Of a stretch of 64,000 nt of DNA, positions 45,565-56,196 are shown one piece after another. Both the position numbers and the translations under genes were made by a program. Source of the stretch: Streptococcus sanguinis SK1 = NCTC 7863 (GTDB lineage Bacteria > Bacillota > Bacilli > Lactobacillales > Streptococcaceae); the NCBI RefSeq assembly GCF_000194945.1, contig NZ_GL878507.1:499981-563980 (forward strand). The letters are read 5' to 3'. The notes beneath the pieces were generated by a model that saw only the letters and a program-made list of their open reading frames with translations, made no database searches and was not told where the DNA came from. Position 1 is the first letter of the stretch. Each line of letters starts with the position of its first letter.

Positions 45565-48024
45565 ATGCAAGACAGAAACTTAGTAAATGTTAATCTGACT
45601 AGTGAAATGAAGACTAGTTTCATTGATTACGCGATGAGCGTTATCGTGGCTCGGGCACTTCCAGATGTTCGTGATGGTCTAAAGCCAGTTCACCGTCGGA
45701 TTCTCTATGGTATGAATGAGCTGGGCGTGACACCTGAGAAGCCTCACAAGAAATCAGCTCGTATCACAGGGGATGTCATGGGTAAGTATCACCCGCATGG
45801 TGACTCTTCTATTTATGAAGCGATGGTGCGGATGGCTCAATGGTGGAGCTATCGCTATATGCTTGTAGATGGCCATGGAAACTTCGGTTCTATGGACGGA
45901 GACGGGGCTGCTGCTCAACGTTATACAGAAGCACGTATGAGCAAGATTGCTCTTGAGATGCTTCGTGATATTAATAAAAACACTGTTGATTATATTGACA
46001 ACTATGATGCCAGCGAGAGAGAGCCTGTAGTTCTTCCTGCTCGCTTCCCTAACTTACTTGTAAATGGTGCGACAGGGATTGCAGTTGGGATGGCGACCAA
46101 TATCCCACCTCATAATCTTGGTGAGTCTATTGATGCAGTTAAGCTTGTCATGGACAATCCGGATGCAACAACTCGCGATATCATGGAAGTCCTTCCTGGA
46201 CCAGATTTTCCTACAGGTGCACTTGTTATGGGTAAGTCTGGTATTCACCGGGCTTATGAAACAGGGAAGGGTTCGATTGTTCTTCGCTCTCGCACTGAAA
46301 TCGAAGAGATGAAAAATGGCCGAGAGCGAATTGTCGTAACCGAGTTTCCATACATGGTTAATAAGACCAAGGTCCATGAGCATATTGTTCGTCTGGTGCA
46401 GGAAAAACGTATTGACGGTATCACAGCTGTTCGTGATGAGTCCAACCGTGAAGGGGTCCGTTTTGTCATTGAGGTACGTCGTGATGCCTCTGCTCATGTC
46501 ATTCTAAATAACCTTTTCAAGCTGACTCAGATGCAGACCAATTTCAGCTTCAATATGCTGGCTATTCAAAATGGTGTGCCGAAGATTCTGTCTCTGCGTG
46601 AGATTTTGTTGGCCTACATTGAGCACCAAAAAGAAGTGGTGACTCGACGGACTGTCTTCGATAAAGAAAAGGCAGAAGCTCGAGCTCATATCTTGGCTGG
46701 TTTGCTGATTGCATTGGATCATATTGATGAAGTGATTCGCATTATCCGTAATAGCGAGACAGACGCAGAAGCACAGGCTGAATTGATGGCTAAGTTTGAG
46801 CTGTCTGAGCGCCAGAGTCAGGCTATCCTCGATATGCGTCTGCGCCGTCTGACTGGTTTGGAACGTGATAAGATCCAGTCAGAATACGATGAGCTGATTG
46901 CCTTGATTGCAGACCTGGCTGATATTTTGGCTAAGCCAGAGCGCGTTATCGCTATTATCAAGGAAGAGTTAGATGAGGTCAAGCGTAAATTTGCGGATGA
47001 CCGCCGTACTGAGCTGATGGTGGGAGAAGTTCTTTCTCTTGAAGATGAAGATTTGATTGAGGAAGCGGATGTTTTGATTACCCTGTCTAATAAAGGTTAT
47101 ATCAAACGTCTGAATCAGGCTGAATTCACTGCTCAGAAACGCGGGGGCCGCGGTGTTCAAGGAACTGGTGTCAAAGATGATGACTTCGTCAAAGAGCTGG
47201 TTTCAACAAGCACCCATGATAGACTGCTCTTCTTTACAAATAAAGGTCGAGTTTATCGTCTCAAAGGATATGAAATTCCTGAGTACGGTCGGACAGCCAA
47301 GGGCTTGCCAGTAGTCAATCTCTTGAAGCTTGATGAAGGAGAGACTATTCAGACTATCATAAATGTTCAGCAAGACCGAAGTGATGATTCCTATCTCTTC
47401 TTTACTACCCGTCATGGGGTGGTCAAACGGACCAGTGTGACAGAATTTGCTAATATTCGTCAGAACGGTCTTAAGGCTTTGAATTTGAAAGATGAAGACG
47501 AGTTAATCAATGTCTTTCTGACGGACGGCGCTGCAGATGTTATCATTGGTACTAAGTTTGGTTATTCTGTCCGCTTCAATGAGACAGCTGTCCGGAGCAT
47601 GAGCCGTATAGCGACTGGTGTTCGCGGAGTTAATCTTCGAGATGGTGACCAGGTCGTTGGAGCTGGTGTGATTGCTGAGGGAGACGAAGTGCTTGTCATC
47701 ACCGAAAAAGGCTATGGTAAGCGAACTCTTGCTAGTGAGTATCCAACCAAGGGCCGTGGTGGTAAAGGGATTAAAACAGCCAATATCACTGATAAGAATG
47801 GACCTCTCGCTGGTCTGATGACTGTTACTGGAGAGGAAGATTTGATGATTATCACTAATACAGGCGTCATCATTCGGACCAGTGTGGCTAATATTTCTCA
47901 GACAGGCCGCTCAACTATGGGTGTTAAGGTCATGCGTCTGGACCAAAATGCACAAATTGTCACCTTTACAAGCGTCGAAGCAGACGATAAAGAAGATGTA
48001 GCAGAGGAAGAAAACGAATCGTAA
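45565..48024 (+). CDS. gyrA: DNA gyrase subunit A
   Basis: 819 residues from the ATG at 45565, which has AAAGAAAGG upstream; an ATG at 45544 overlaps that SD. Motifs are [35 protein letters not shown] (quinolone-determining Ser and Glu wild type), the catalytic Tyr in [14 protein letters not shown], and the C-terminal pinwheel with the GyrA box [10 protein letters not shown] that wraps DNA. With GyrB it introduces negative supercoils. srtA follows 14 bp later. Confidence 0.97.
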   Translation: MQDRNLVNVNLTSEMKTSFIDYAMSVIVARALPDVRDGLKPVHRRILYGMNELGVTPEKPHKKSARITGDVMGKYHPHGDSSIYEAMVRMAQWWSYRYMLVDGHGNFGSMDGDGAAAQRYTEARMSKIALEMLRDINKNTVDYIDNYDASEREPVVLPARFPNLLVNGATGIAVGMATNIPPHNLGESIDAVKLVMDNPDATTRDIMEVLPGPDFPTGALVMGKSGIHRAYETGKGSIVLRSRTEIEEMKNGRERIVVTEFPYMVNKTKVHEHIVRLVQEKRIDGITAVRDESNREGVRFVIEVRRDASAHVILNNLFKLTQMQTNFSFNMLAIQNGVPKILSLREILLAYIEHQKEVVTRRTVFDKEKAEARAHILAGLLIALDHIDEVIRIIRNSETDAEAQAELMAKFELSERQSQAILDMRLRRLTGLERDKIQSEYDELIALIADLADILAKPERVIAIIKEELDEVKRKFADDRRTELMVGEVLSLEDEDLIEEADVLITLSNKGYIKRLNQAEFTAQKRGGRGVQGTGVKDDDFVKELVSTSTHDRLLFFTNKGRVYRLKGYEIPEYGRTAKGLPVVNLLKLDEGETIQTIINVQQDRSDDSYLFFTTRHGVVKRTSVTEFANIRQNGLKALNLKDEDELINVFLTDGAADVIIGTKFGYSVRFNETAVRSMSRIATGVRGVNLRDGDQVVGAGVIAEGDEVLVITEKGYGKRTLASEYPTKGRGGKGIKTANITDKNGPLAGLMTVTGEEDLMIITNTGVIIRTSVANISQTGRSTMGVKVMRLDQNAQIVTFTSVEADDKEDVAEEENES

Positions 48025-48038
48025 AAGAGGACCTCTAT

Positions 48039-48794
48039 ATGGTACAAGGAAAAAGAAGTCGAAAAAGAAAACAAAAAAGTAAAAGAAATATTTTTATCAA
48101 TATTGTTGCGACATTATTAATTTTTGTGGCCCTAGGCTTAATCTTTAATGCGCAAATCCGAAACATGATTATGGTTTGGCATACCAACCAATATCAGGTC
48201 AGCAAGGTTTCCAAAGACTCTATTAATAAAAATAAAAATGCTGAGACTAGCTTTGATTTTAATAAGGTAGAGTCGCTTTCTACAGAAGCAGTTATCAATG
48301 CTCAGTGGAAAGCCCAGAAGCTGCCTGTTATCGGAGGTATCTCAATTCCAGAAGTATCCATGAATTTGCCGATCTTCAAAGGGCTGGATAATGCTGGATT
48401 GTATTATGGTGCTGGTACGATGAAAGAGACTCAGCAGATGGGACAGGGAAATTACGCCTTGGCTAGCCACCACGTCTTTGGCATCACAGGGGCTAGTAAC
48501 ATGCTCTTTTCCCCACTGGATCGTGCTAAGGCTGGTATGAAAATCTATATCACCGATAAAGAGCAAGTCTATACTTATGTAATCACCAGTGTTGAAACGG
48601 TAACTCCAGATCGAACGGATCTGATTGAGGATACTGAAGGCGTTACAGAGATTACTTTAGTTACTTGTGAGGATGCCGCGGCAACCAACCGGACTATTGT
48701 CAAGGGAACGTTAGAAGGCTCTGTCGAGTATGACAAGGCTCCTAAGGAAGTTATTGAATCTTTCAGTAAGTCTTATAACCAAATGCAGATTTAA
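48039..48794 (+). CDS. srtA: Sortase A (class A)
   Basis: 251 residues. A basic N-terminus and one membrane helix (NIFINIVATLLIFVALGLIF, about 22-41) anchor it facing outwards. The catalytic His is in ALASHHVFGITG, the Cys in ITLVTCEDAAATNR with the Arg two residues after the Asn. It cleaves LPXTG between Thr and Gly and joins proteins to the cell wall; the nt5e product in this window is one substrate. In the same transcript as gyrA. Confidence 0.96.
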   Translation: MVQGKRSRKRKQKSKRNIFINIVATLLIFVALGLIFNAQIRNMIMVWHTNQYQVSKVSKDSINKNKNAETSFDFNKVESLSTEAVINAQWKAQKLPVIGGISIPEVSMNLPIFKGLDNAGLYYGAGTMKETQQMGQGNYALASHHVFGITGASNMLFSPLDRAKAGMKIYITDKEQVYTYVITSVETVTPDRTDLIEDTEGVTEITLVTCEDAAATNRTIVKGTLEGSVEYDKAPKEVIESFSKSYNQMQI

Positions 48795-48809
48795 AGACGA
48801 AAACTAAAA

Positions 48810-48857
48810 AAATTCACTCCAAAGGTTAGGAAGAACTCTAATTTTTGGAGTTTTTTT
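48810..48857 (+). terminator. Terminator of gyrA-srtA
   Basis: ACTCCAAAggTTAG pairs with CTAAtttTTGGAGT, followed by TTTTTTT. Confidence 0.75.
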
Positions 48858-48914
48858 ATATCAATTCTTGCTGATTTTGACTCTTTTTCCGAATTATAAG
48901 GTAAGGAGGTTTCT

Positions 48915-49598
48915 ATGTATAGCATTTCATTTCAAGATGATATTAGTATGATGCCGCGGGAGCGATTGATGAGAGAGGGGGCTGAAAAACTCAGTAACCA
49001 GGAGCTCCTATCAATCTTTCTCAGAACAGGGAACAAAAAAGAAACTGTTTTTCAAGTTTCTCAGAGAATTTTATCATCTATTTCTAGTTTGAACGATCTC
49101 AAGTATTTAACTTTGCAGGAATTGCAGACTATTTCTGGAATCGGTCCGATTAAGGCTGTGGAGCTACAGGCCATTATCGAATTAGGTCGTCGGATTAATC
49201 GAGCAGAGGTTCTGCAGAAAGAGCAGATTATGGGCAGTCAAAAGTTAGCACAGAAAATGCAGCAAGAACTTGGAGATATGAGGCAGGAGTGCTTGGTTGC
49301 TATTTATCTTAATAGTCAAAATCAAATTTTGCACCAGCAGACTATTTTTATGGGGACAGTCAGCAGAAGCATTGCAGAGCCGAGAGAGATTCTCCACTAC
49401 GCTCTTAAGCATCTGGCGACATCTATCATACTGGTACACAATCATCCATCAGGCTCAGTCGTTCCCAGCAGGAATGATGATGAGGTGACCCAGCATATGA
49501 AAGAAGCATGTGAGATGATGGGCTTGGTTCTTTTGGATCATTTGATTGTGTCTAAGTCCAACTACTATAGCTACCGAGAAGAGACAGATATGATATAA
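48915..49598 (+). CDS. radC: RadC-family JAB-domain protein
   Basis: 227 residues. An N-terminal helix-hairpin-helix region ([22 protein letters not shown], about 72-93) precedes a JAB/MPN domain with the metal motif [19 protein letters not shown] (His-x-His and Asp, about 175-193). RadC proteins were once linked to DNA repair, but the role is unproven; related forms are induced in competence. SD AAGGAGG. Confidence 0.92.
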   Translation: MYSISFQDDISMMPRERLMREGAEKLSNQELLSIFLRTGNKKETVFQVSQRILSSISSLNDLKYLTLQELQTISGIGPIKAVELQAIIELGRRINRAEVLQKEQIMGSQKLAQKMQQELGDMRQECLVAIYLNSQNQILHQQTIFMGTVSRSIAEPREILHYALKHLATSIILVHNHPSGSVVPSRNDDEVTQHMKEACEMMGLVLLDHLIVSKSNYYSYREETDMI

Positions 49599-49619
49599 TT
49601 TGATTTACTTGAATATAAA

Positions 49620-49649
49620 AAACTTCTATTCGTGTAGAACAGAAGTTTA
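49620..49649. terminator. Bidirectional terminator after radC
   Basis: AAACTTCT and AGAAGTTT form an 8-bp stem between convergent radC and the amidotransferase gene. Confidence 0.6.
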
Positions 49650-49666
49650 TCTAGGAATAGAAGCTT

Positions 49667-50359
49667 TTAAAGAATATTGACAACATAATCAAACAGAGCT
49701 AAGTCTCCTTCTCTGGAGCCGAACAAGAACTCTGGGTGCCATTGGACGCCAAGGAAAGGACTGCCGTCAGTAGAGGTGATGGCTTCAATGATCTTATCGC
49801 GCGGATCATAGGCGATGACTTCTAGGCCAGCCGCTAAATCCTTGATACTTTGGTGGTGGAAGGAGTTGATTTCAGATGCTGGTCCATAGATTTCGTGCAG
49901 AATAGAACCATTCTTGGTCACCATGCTTTGGGTTGTGTACTCAGCAGAGCTATCTTGCCAATGATCTTCAATATCTTGATGAAGCGTACCGCCTAAAGCG
50001 ACATTATAAAGTTGGGTTCCGCGGCAGACAGTGAAGATTGGTTTATTTTGGCGGCGAGCTTCCTTGATTAAAGCTAACTCAAAAATGTCTCGCTTGAGTA
50101 AATAATCATCGCTGTCAATGGTTTTCTCTTCACCATAGAATTGAGGGCATACATTTTGACCTCCTGTGATGATTAATTTATCGACAATGGAAACATACTG
50201 TTTAGCCATTTCTTCATCACCGATTGGCAAAATCATTGGAATTCCGCCAACTTCTTTGACACCCTCAACGAATCCTGTCGCTGTATAGCTCATATGGATG
50301 AAGTGATCGTCTGGGATTTCTCTTTCATTTCCGGTTATTCCAATAATAGGTTTACTCAT
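49667..50359 (-). CDS. Class I glutamine amidotransferase-like hydrolase (PuuD/GATase1 type)
   Basis: 230 residues. The nucleophile Cys is in PIFTVCRGTQLYNVALGG (about 113-130), and the His-x-Glu pair in GVQWHPEFLFG near the end completes the triad. The family includes gamma-glutamyl-GABA hydrolase. No putrescine genes are near, so the natural substrate is unknown; a free-standing gamma-glutamyl peptidase is likely. It starts 24 bp after the rex stop, in the same orientation, so it is probably cotranscribed. Confidence 0.85.
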   Translation of the reverse strand: MSKPIIGITGNEREIPDDHFIHMSYTATGFVEGVKEVGGIPMILPIGDEEMAKQYVSIVDKLIITGGQNVCPQFYGEEKTIDSDDYLLKRDIFELALIKEARRQNKPIFTVCRGTQLYNVALGGTLHQDIEDHWQDSSAEYTTQSMVTKNGSILHEIYGPASEINSFHHQSIKDLAAGLEVIAYDPRDKIIEAITSTDGSPFLGVQWHPEFLFGSREGDLALFDYVVNIL

Positions 50360-50383
50360 AGAGTGTTTAATACCTCTTTCAAA

Positions 50384-51031
50384 TTAATAATCATTTTTTC
50401 TCATGAAGTAGAGCAAAGTCTGCAGTTCGCTAGTCAGGTCAACATACTGGACGACCACATCCTTAGGCAGGGATAGGTTTACAGGTGAGAAACAGAGAAT
50501 GCCCTTGACACCAGCCTGAACTAAGATAGATGCGACTTCTTGAGCTTTTACGCTAGGTACAGTTAGGATGGCAGTTTGCACATTTCCTGACTGTATTTTT
50601 TCTTTGATTTGGGAAATTCCATAGATAGGAATCCCATCGCTGGTTGTGCTGCCAACTTCTGGATGGTCATCTGTGTCAAAAGCCATTACAACCTTCATTT
50701 TATTGCGCTCATGAAAACGATAGTGCAGCAGAGCCCGCCCCATATTACCAACACCAACAATCATGACATTGGTAATAGCATTGTCGTTTAAGAGGTCAGC
50801 AAAAAAGTTCATCAATTTCTTGACATCATAACCAAATCCTCTGCGGCCAAGCTCACCGAAATAAGAAAAATCTCGTCTGACAGTAGCAGAGTCAATACCA
50901 ATGGCTTCAGCGATTTGCTTGGAGTTGGCTTTTTCGATCTTCTCAGCATTAAAACGTTTAAAAATACGATAGTAGAGCGAAAGCCTTTTAGCAGTAGCTC
51001 GGGGAATTGTAGTATTTTTTTCAGTTTTCAC
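50384..51031 (-). CDS. rex: Redox-sensing transcriptional repressor Rex
   Basis: 215 residues. The N-terminal winged helix ([39 protein letters not shown] run at about 47-65) binds the ROP operator. The Rossmann domain has [12 protein letters not shown] (about 94-105) for NAD(H). Rex senses the NADH/NAD+ ratio and controls fermentation genes, such as ldh and alcohol dehydrogenases. SD GAAAGG. A TTGTGA-rich region overlaps and precedes its own start, possibly for autoregulation. Confidence 0.95.
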   Translation of the reverse strand: MKTEKNTTIPRATAKRLSLYYRIFKRFNAEKIEKANSKQIAEAIGIDSATVRRDFSYFGELGRRGFGYDVKKLMNFFADLLNDNAITNVMIVGVGNMGRALLHYRFHERNKMKVVMAFDTDDHPEVGSTTSDGIPIYGISQIKEKIQSGNVQTAILTVPSVKAQEVASILVQAGVKGILCFSPVNLSLPKDVVVQYVDLTSELQTLLYFMRKNDY

Positions 51032-51154
51032 AAAATCACAACCTTTCTAATTCTATTTTATAGGAAGTTTGTGAAAAAATCAACTAATTAAGGATGTTTA
51101 ATGCACTAAAAAAGAAAAGAGTTAACGTTTAAGTTATGTTGCAGTTGCGAAGGA

Positions 51155-51376
51155 TTAGTCCTGATAGGGAGTTAAGTCCAACTGGTACATCTGGCGGTAC
51201 AAGTCTCCAATTAGCCCTGCAAAAGGCAGCTGGTGTCCCTTATACGTAACAGAAAGCACCTTGAGCGAGTCAGGAACCGTAACGCAGCCAGAGAAGGCTA
51301 GAAGAAATTCATCGAAATCTTCATAGGTAAGTGTTCGTTTTACCTTATATGAGTCCAAATAGGTCAGTTCAACCAT
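51155..51376 (-). CDS. DUF4649 protein
   Basis: 73 residues, matching the short streptococcal DUF4649 family in size and in the C-terminal YKGHQLPFAGLIGDLYRQMY. SD AAAGGA. No activity known. Its neighbours rex, DUF1831 and the cysteine desulfurase form a set conserved in streptococci. Confidence 0.8.
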   Translation of the reverse strand: MVELTYLDSYKVKRTLTYEDFDEFLLAFSGCVTVPDSLKVLSVTYKGHQLPFAGLIGDLYRQMYQLDLTPYQD

Positions 51377-51498
51377 CGTTAATCCTTTCCTTTGGTTCGA
51401 TTAGTCATTTGATATTTTCAAGAGTTCTAAGCAGAAGTCAAGCTTGTTTGGTTTTTTAAAGAGTCTAAATCAAAAAAGCAAAATTGCGAGAATCTTGC

Positions 51499-51846
51499 TT
51501 ATTGTGGTGTCTTTTCAAAAATATTTCTTTCAACCAAGCTATCCATCAAGAAATAAAATTTTTGCTGGATAATGTGATGGTCTTCTGATTTGAAAATATT
51601 GACCAAGCGCAGGCCTGATTTGTCAGTGATGTTGATTTTGAAACCATTCAAATCTTTATTGACGATGATTTTCAGCAGAAAACCATTTCCGCTATTGGGT
51701 ACAGATTCCAACAGACGAGAGAGTTCATAGTTGCCAACCTTGCTTTCAGCGAAAGTATTGTCGCGCAAGGTGAATTTCTTGACATTTGGGTGAAGTGAAT
51801 AGGTATATTCACAGTTTGCTAAGCTAACAGATGTTTGAAAGGCCAT
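51499..51846 (-). CDS. DUF1831 protein
   Basis: 115 residues. The DUF1831 pattern (MAFQTSVSLANCEYTYSLHP; TLRDNTFAESKVGNYELSRL) is clear. Structures of this family show a small alpha/beta fold of unknown role. It begins directly after the cysteine desulfurase stop, with AGGAGG inside the end of that gene, so the two are cotranscribed and may act in the same cluster- or thiol-related process. Confidence 0.85.
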   Translation of the reverse strand: MAFQTSVSLANCEYTYSLHPNVKKFTLRDNTFAESKVGNYELSRLLESVPNSGNGFLLKIIVNKDLNGFKINITDKSGLRLVNIFKSEDHHIIQQKFYFLMDSLVERNIFEKTPQ

Positions 51847-51847
51847 C

Positions 51848-52960
51848 TTATCCTCCTAAAATTTCTTTTAATTTCTTTGTAAATGATTGAATCTCTTGCA
51901 GGGTCGTTTGGTCCGAAGTACTGATTCGAATAGACTCATGCAAGCGGTTGGAATCCTTGCCGTACATAGCCTGCAAGACATGACTAGGTTGTATAGCTCC
52001 GGCTGTGCAGGCTGAGCCTGTTGAAATGGAAAATCCATTTAAATCCATTTGAAGCAGAAGCAGGTCATTTTTTTGATTAGGAAATCCCAAATTGATGACA
52101 TAAGGCAAGCTGGGCTGGCTTTCATTTAAGTAAAAGTCAATGTCCGATAAGTCAGCAAGTAAGCTGTTTTTTAAGTCTTGCGCACGCTCTAGATTTTCCT
52201 CTAGATGTTCCATGCTCTCTGACAGAGTTGCCGCCATGCCTGTGATAGAGATTAGATTTTCAGTTCCGGCCCGGTGTTTTTCTTCCTGGTCACCACCATG
52301 CATGAAATTGTCAAAATCCATCTTCTCGGCATAAAGGAAGCCAACGCCTTTGGGACCATGAAACTTATGTGCTGATGCAGAGAGGAAGTCAATCCCTAGC
52401 TCGTCTGGGTAGATGGGAAGTTTACCAATTGCTTGAACAGCATCAACGTGAAAAGCAGCAGGATGTTCTTGTAGTAATTCACCAATTTCCTTAATGGGGA
52501 GCATGGCACCCGTCTCGTTATTAACCGCCATGGCAGATACAAGAATAGTGTCAGGCCTAAGAGCCTTCTTAATATCCTCTGCTCGAATCTGACCATCCAC
52601 CGGCTGAACAAAAGTAGCTTCGAAGCCGAATTTATCTACTAAGTACTCTACCACTTCCAAGACGGCATGGTGCTCAATAGCAGTGGTAACAATATGCTTC
52701 CCTTGGTTCTGGTGACGAAGGGCATAGCCTTTGATAACAGTATTATTGCTTTCAGTGCCGCCTGACGTAAAAAGAATCTTATTGCTTTGAGTATGCAGAG
52801 ATTGAGCAACATCCTCACGCGCCTGTCTGAGCAGTTTACTAGCCTCTCGGCCATAGCTATGCGTACTGGAAGGATTCCCAAAGACAGTCATCGTCTTGGT
52901 CATTGCTTGAATTGCAGCGGGCGACAAAGCAGTTGTAGCGGCATTATCTAAATAAATCAC
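51848..52960 (-). CDS. iscS: Cysteine desulfurase, IscS/NifS class I
   Basis: 370 residues from the GTG at 52960 (V/M-IYLDNAATT), which has AAGG eight bases upstream, within the end of prs; a longer frame reaching to 53041 overlaps prs and is rejected. PLP motifs include TSGGTESNNTVI, HHAVLE, the PLP Lys in SAHKFHGPKGVG (about 200-211), and the catalytic Cys in STGSACTAGAIQPS. It takes sulfur from cysteine, here more probably for tRNA thiolation (MnmA), since no iscU or suf genes are near. Confidence 0.93.
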   Translation of the reverse strand: MIYLDNAATTALSPAAIQAMTKTMTVFGNPSSTHSYGREASKLLRQAREDVAQSLHTQSNKILFTSGGTESNNTVIKGYALRHQNQGKHIVTTAIEHHAVLEVVEYLVDKFGFEATFVQPVDGQIRAEDIKKALRPDTILVSAMAVNNETGAMLPIKEIGELLQEHPAAFHVDAVQAIGKLPIYPDELGIDFLSASAHKFHGPKGVGFLYAEKMDFDNFMHGGDQEEKHRAGTENLISITGMAATLSESMEHLEENLERAQDLKNSLLADLSDIDFYLNESQPSLPYVINLGFPNQKNDLLLLQMDLNGFSISTGSACTAGAIQPSHVLQAMYGKDSNRLHESIRISTSDQTTLQEIQSFTKKLKEILGG

Positions 52961-52970
52961 TCCGGTTACC

Positions 52971-53927
52971 TTATTTCTTTTGATAGGCAAAGAGTGGACT
53001 GACTGGTTTTCTCTCTTGAATGCGGACAATAGCATCACCAATCAGTTCACTAGCTGTAATATAGTGGAGATTCTTAGGTGTTTTTTCTTTGGTATCAACA
53101 GAGTCAGTCACAAGAATTTCCCTGATAGGAGAATCATCCAGCAATTCCGCAGCTTTATCCGCAAAGAGACCATGACTAGATACAGCATAGATTTCGACTG
53201 CGCCTTCGCGACAGACAATTTTAGCTGCTTCAGAGAAAGTCCGACCGGTATTTAAAATGTCGTCGATTAGAATAGCTTTCTTACCTTCGACATCTCCGAT
53301 AATATAGCCCTCGGAGCGACCCGCCTCATCTTCGCCATAATCAATGATAGCGATAGGGGCATCCAGATATTCAGCCAAATTGCGGGCGCGTTTTACACCA
53401 GAGTTTTTAGGGCTGACGACAACGACATCATCGCCAGTAAGGCCCATGTTGCAGTAGTGTTTGGCAAAGAGTGGGATAGTGAAGAGGTTATCTACTGGGA
53501 TATCAAAGAATCCTTGGACCTGCACGGCATGAAGATCCAGAGAAATCACGCGATCCACTCCAGCACCGACAAGCATATTGGCAACCAGTTTAGCTGTGAT
53601 TGGCTCGCGAGGAGCAGCAGTCCGATCCTGACGGGCATATCCAAAATAAGGCATCACAACATTAATCGTATTGGCACTGGCACGCTTGCAGGCATCCACC
53701 ATAATCAAGAGCTCCATCAAGTGATTATTGACAGGGAAGCTAGTAGACTGAATGATGTAAATATTATAGCCACGAACGCTTTCTTCAATGTTAATCTGAA
53801 TCTCGCCGTCCGAGAATTGGCGGGAGGAAAGTTTTCCCAAAGGAACCCCAGCAGCCTCAGCGATTTTTTCAGCTATGGAATGATTGGAGTTGAGGGAAAA
53901 AAGCTTCATATTTTTTTTATCTGACAT
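52971..53927 (-). CDS. prs: Ribose-phosphate pyrophosphokinase homologue, divergent (Prs2 type)
   Basis: 318 residues, full length. The fold and many motifs match Prs ([39 protein letters not shown]). Key sites differ, however. The catalytic loop, canonically IDKRRP..., reads [18 protein letters not shown] and so lacks the Lys-Arg-Arg. The ribose-phosphate loop, canonically DDIIDTAGT, reads DDILNTGRT. And VSPDHGG is VSPKNSG. Streptococci have, as I recall, a second canonical prs, so this one may be regulatory or kinetically different. SD is weak (the ATG is TTGACATG-context, ...AACTC). iscS is translationally coupled downstream. Confidence 0.85.
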   Translation of the reverse strand: MSDKKNMKLFSLNSNHSIAEKIAEAAGVPLGKLSSRQFSDGEIQINIEESVRGYNIYIIQSTSFPVNNHLMELLIMVDACKRASANTINVVMPYFGYARQDRTAAPREPITAKLVANMLVGAGVDRVISLDLHAVQVQGFFDIPVDNLFTIPLFAKHYCNMGLTGDDVVVVSPKNSGVKRARNLAEYLDAPIAIIDYGEDEAGRSEGYIIGDVEGKKAILIDDILNTGRTFSEAAKIVCREGAVEIYAVSSHGLFADKAAELLDDSPIREILVTDSVDTKEKTPKNLHYITASELIGDAIVRIQERKPVSPLFAYQKK

Positions 53928-54063
53928 GAGTTGGACCGTCCTCTTTTTGTGTCATTTCTATAATCTAATGCTCCATGAAATTTAGATTTCAATAGTCTTT
54001 AGATTGCTACCTTTTATTTTACCAAAAAAATTAGATTATTTCAGCTATTTTGTGGTCGTTGAT

Positions 54064-54627
54064 TTACAAGTTTTCAGAAAATCTTGCTATCTTGCTCTTA
54101 CCAGGTTTGTAGTCGATCTTGTGCTGTTTTAGGAAGTTGAGGAAATTTTCTTTTCCTTTTTCGAAATCTTCAACTTCGACTTCGAGTTCGAAGTCTTTTT
54201 TGTCCAAGTAGTGACTCTCATCCAGAGCAAGGAGGCCAATTTCGTCTTCTTTTTCATAGCGGATAGTCTCTAGAGAGCCTAGAATCTTCAAGTCTTGGAT
54301 AGGAATTTCTTTTTGAAGCAGTGTTTCTAAAATCTCTCCCGTAGGAAATTCATTGTTCTGCAAAATATTTTCAGTTTCTTCTGGTGTCAGGTTCTGATTA
54401 AGTTCCAAGGCTCCGACTTCTTGAGGAATCTTGAGCGTCAGCTCAGCTTCGCGATGGTTAAAAGTTCGTACTCGAAAAGCCATATGGGCGTGTCGAATAC
54501 TTTGCTGATCTGAATCGATGTAGTGGTTGGTTTGGCTAATAGGCGAAATATCAGCAAAAAACTGGAGCAGACGGTCGTGCTTTTCTTTTGTCAGCATGGT
54601 TTTGAATTCAATTTCTAAGTGATTCAT
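54064..54627 (-). CDS. CYTH-domain protein, triphosphate tunnel enzyme
   Basis: 187 residues from the ATG at 54627 (MNHLEIEFK); AAGGA sits seven bases upstream, while the ATG at 54633 is too close to it. The signature ExExK is present as EIEFK (about 5-9), with later Glu/Arg/Lys pairs (AFRVRTF, ELTLKIP, ELEVEVED) lining the tunnel. CYTH enzymes hydrolyse triphosphates (thiamine triphosphate, inorganic PPPi) or, in one group, make cAMP. It is divergent from relQ; the CYTH-relQ-nadK order is conserved in streptococci. Confidence 0.88.
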   Translation of the reverse strand: MNHLEIEFKTMLTKEKHDRLLQFFADISPISQTNHYIDSDQQSIRHAHMAFRVRTFNHREAELTLKIPQEVGALELNQNLTPEETENILQNNEFPTGEILETLLQKEIPIQDLKILGSLETIRYEKEDEIGLLALDESHYLDKKDFELEVEVEDFEKGKENFLNFLKQHKIDYKPGKSKIARFSENL

Positions 54628-54722
54628 TTTCATATCCTTTTCTTTTTTTTGAAAGCGATTTATGTTATAATAACAGTTGTGTTTATTTTATACAAAAAAT
54701 AATGATATGACAAGGTAAGTGT

Positions 54723-55394
54723 ATGACAATAGAATGGGAAGAGTTTTTAGACCCCTATATTCAAGCAGTTGGAGAGCTGAAAATTAAGTTGCGTGGGGTG
54801 CGAAAGCAATACCGTAAGCAGCAGCGCCATTCTTCGATTGAGTTTGTGACCGGACGTGTCAAGCCGATTGAGAGCATTAAAGAAAAGATGATTCTGCGAG
54901 GTATTCGCGAGGAAAATATTGAGCAGGAGATGCAGGATATTGCAGGCTTACGGGTCATGGTTCAATTTGTCGATGATGTGGATGAAGTTTTAGAAGTCTT
55001 GCGAAATCGGACTGATATGCGGATTATTCAAGAGCGGGATTACATCAAAAACAAAAAAGCCAGTGGCTATCGGAGCTACCATGTGATTGTAGAGTATCCA
55101 GTTGATACGATTAATGGTCATAGGCTTATTCTGGCTGAGATTCAGATTCGCACCCTTTCGATGAATTTTTGGGCTACGATTGAGCATTCTTTGAATTACA
55201 AGTATAAAGGAGAATTTCCCGAGGAAATCAAATGTCGCTTGGAAACGACAGCTAATCTTGCCTATCAGCTGGATGAGGAGATGGGAGAAATCCGTGATGC
55301 TATCCAAGAGGCGCAGGCTCTTTTTGATCCTCTTCACCGTAAGTTAAATGACGGTGTAGGAAATAGTGATGATACAGATGAAGAATACAGATAA
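54723..55394 (+). CDS. relQ: Small alarmone synthetase RelQ
   Basis: 223 residues, a single synthetase domain without hydrolase or regulatory parts. Motifs: [18 protein letters not shown] (about 37-54), [31 protein letters not shown] (GTP/ATP Tyr and Lys) and the metal/ribose [18 protein letters not shown]. It makes (p)ppGpp as a homotetramer. A Rel/Spo homologue elsewhere should provide hydrolysis. It overlaps nadK by 17 bases. Confidence 0.94.
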   Translation: MTIEWEEFLDPYIQAVGELKIKLRGVRKQYRKQQRHSSIEFVTGRVKPIESIKEKMILRGIREENIEQEMQDIAGLRVMVQFVDDVDEVLEVLRNRTDMRIIQERDYIKNKKASGYRSYHVIVEYPVDTINGHRLILAEIQIRTLSMNFWATIEHSLNYKYKGEFPEEIKCRLETTANLAYQLDEEMGEIRDAIQEAQALFDPLHRKLNDGVGNSDDTDEEYR

Positions 55395-56196
55395 AAAAAT
55401 AGCGATTATCCGCAATCGGAAAAGACAGAGCGAACAAGTTTATCAAGATTTAAAGCAGAAGCTTAAACAGAATGGCTTTATTTTAACTCCTAAGAATCCC
55501 GACATCGTGATTTCGGTAGGCGGTGACGGCATGCTGCTATCAGCTTTTCATATGTATGAAGAACAGCTGGATCGGGTCCGCTTTGTTGGTGTGCATACAG
55601 GACATCTCGGCTTCTATACGGACTACCGTGATTTTGAATTGGATAAGCTAGTCGAAAATCTTAAACTGGATACTGGTGCTCAGGTTTCTTATCCAATTTT
55701 AAATGTGAAAATTACTTTTGAAAATGGTGATACACGCACCATTCGTGCTTTAAACGAAGCAACAATCAAGCGTTCGGATCGGACTATGGTAGCTGATGTC
55801 ATTATCAATCGGGTTCATTTCGAGCGTTTCCGAGGAGATGGGATTTCCGTTTCTACTCCGACAGGCAGCACAGCCTATAACAAATCTCTGGGCGGAGCAG
55901 TATTACATCCGACGATTGAAGCCTTGCAAGTGACAGAAATTGCCAGTCTCAACAATCGGGTTTATCGGACTTTAGGATCTTCGGTCATTGTTCCTAAAAA
56001 GGATAAGATTGAGTTAGTGCCGACCCGCAGTGACTATCATACTATTGCGGTCGATAATCAGACTTTCTCTTTCAAAAACATTGTTCGCATTGAGTATCAG
56101 ATTGACAATCACAAGATACATTTTGTGGCTTCGCCAAGCCATACCAGCTTTTGGAATCGTGTCAGAGACTCCTTTATTGGAGAGTGCCAGGAATGA
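55378..56196 (+). CDS. nadK: NAD kinase
   Basis: 272 residues from the ATG at 55378 ([10 protein letters not shown]), inside the end of relQ; ATG 55369 and GTG 55366 are alternatives. NAD kinase motifs [11 protein letters not shown] (about 46-56, catalytic Asp), [10 protein letters not shown] and [14 protein letters not shown] (about 154-167) are complete. It phosphorylates NAD to NADP. The 17-bp overlap with relQ and 4-bp overlap (ATGA) with the next gene show tight coupling. Confidence 0.95.
   Translation: MKNTDKKIAIIRNRKRQSEQVYQDLKQKLKQNGFILTPKNPDIVISVGGDGMLLSAFHMYEEQLDRVRFVGVHTGHLGFYTDYRDFELDKLVENLKLDTGAQVSYPILNVKITFENGDTRTIRALNEATIKRSDRTMVADVIINRVHFERFRGDGISVSTPTGSTAYNKSLGGAVLHPTIEALQVTEIASLNNRVYRTLGSSVIVPKKDKIELVPTRSDYHTIAVDNQTFSFKNIVRIEYQIDNHKIHFVASPSHTSFWNRVRDSFIGECQE

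Noticed and set aside
52961..53041. Longer start for the cysteine desulfurase inside prs
   Set aside because: The extra residues are unlike the family and overlap prs; the GTG at 52960 has a suitable ribosome site.
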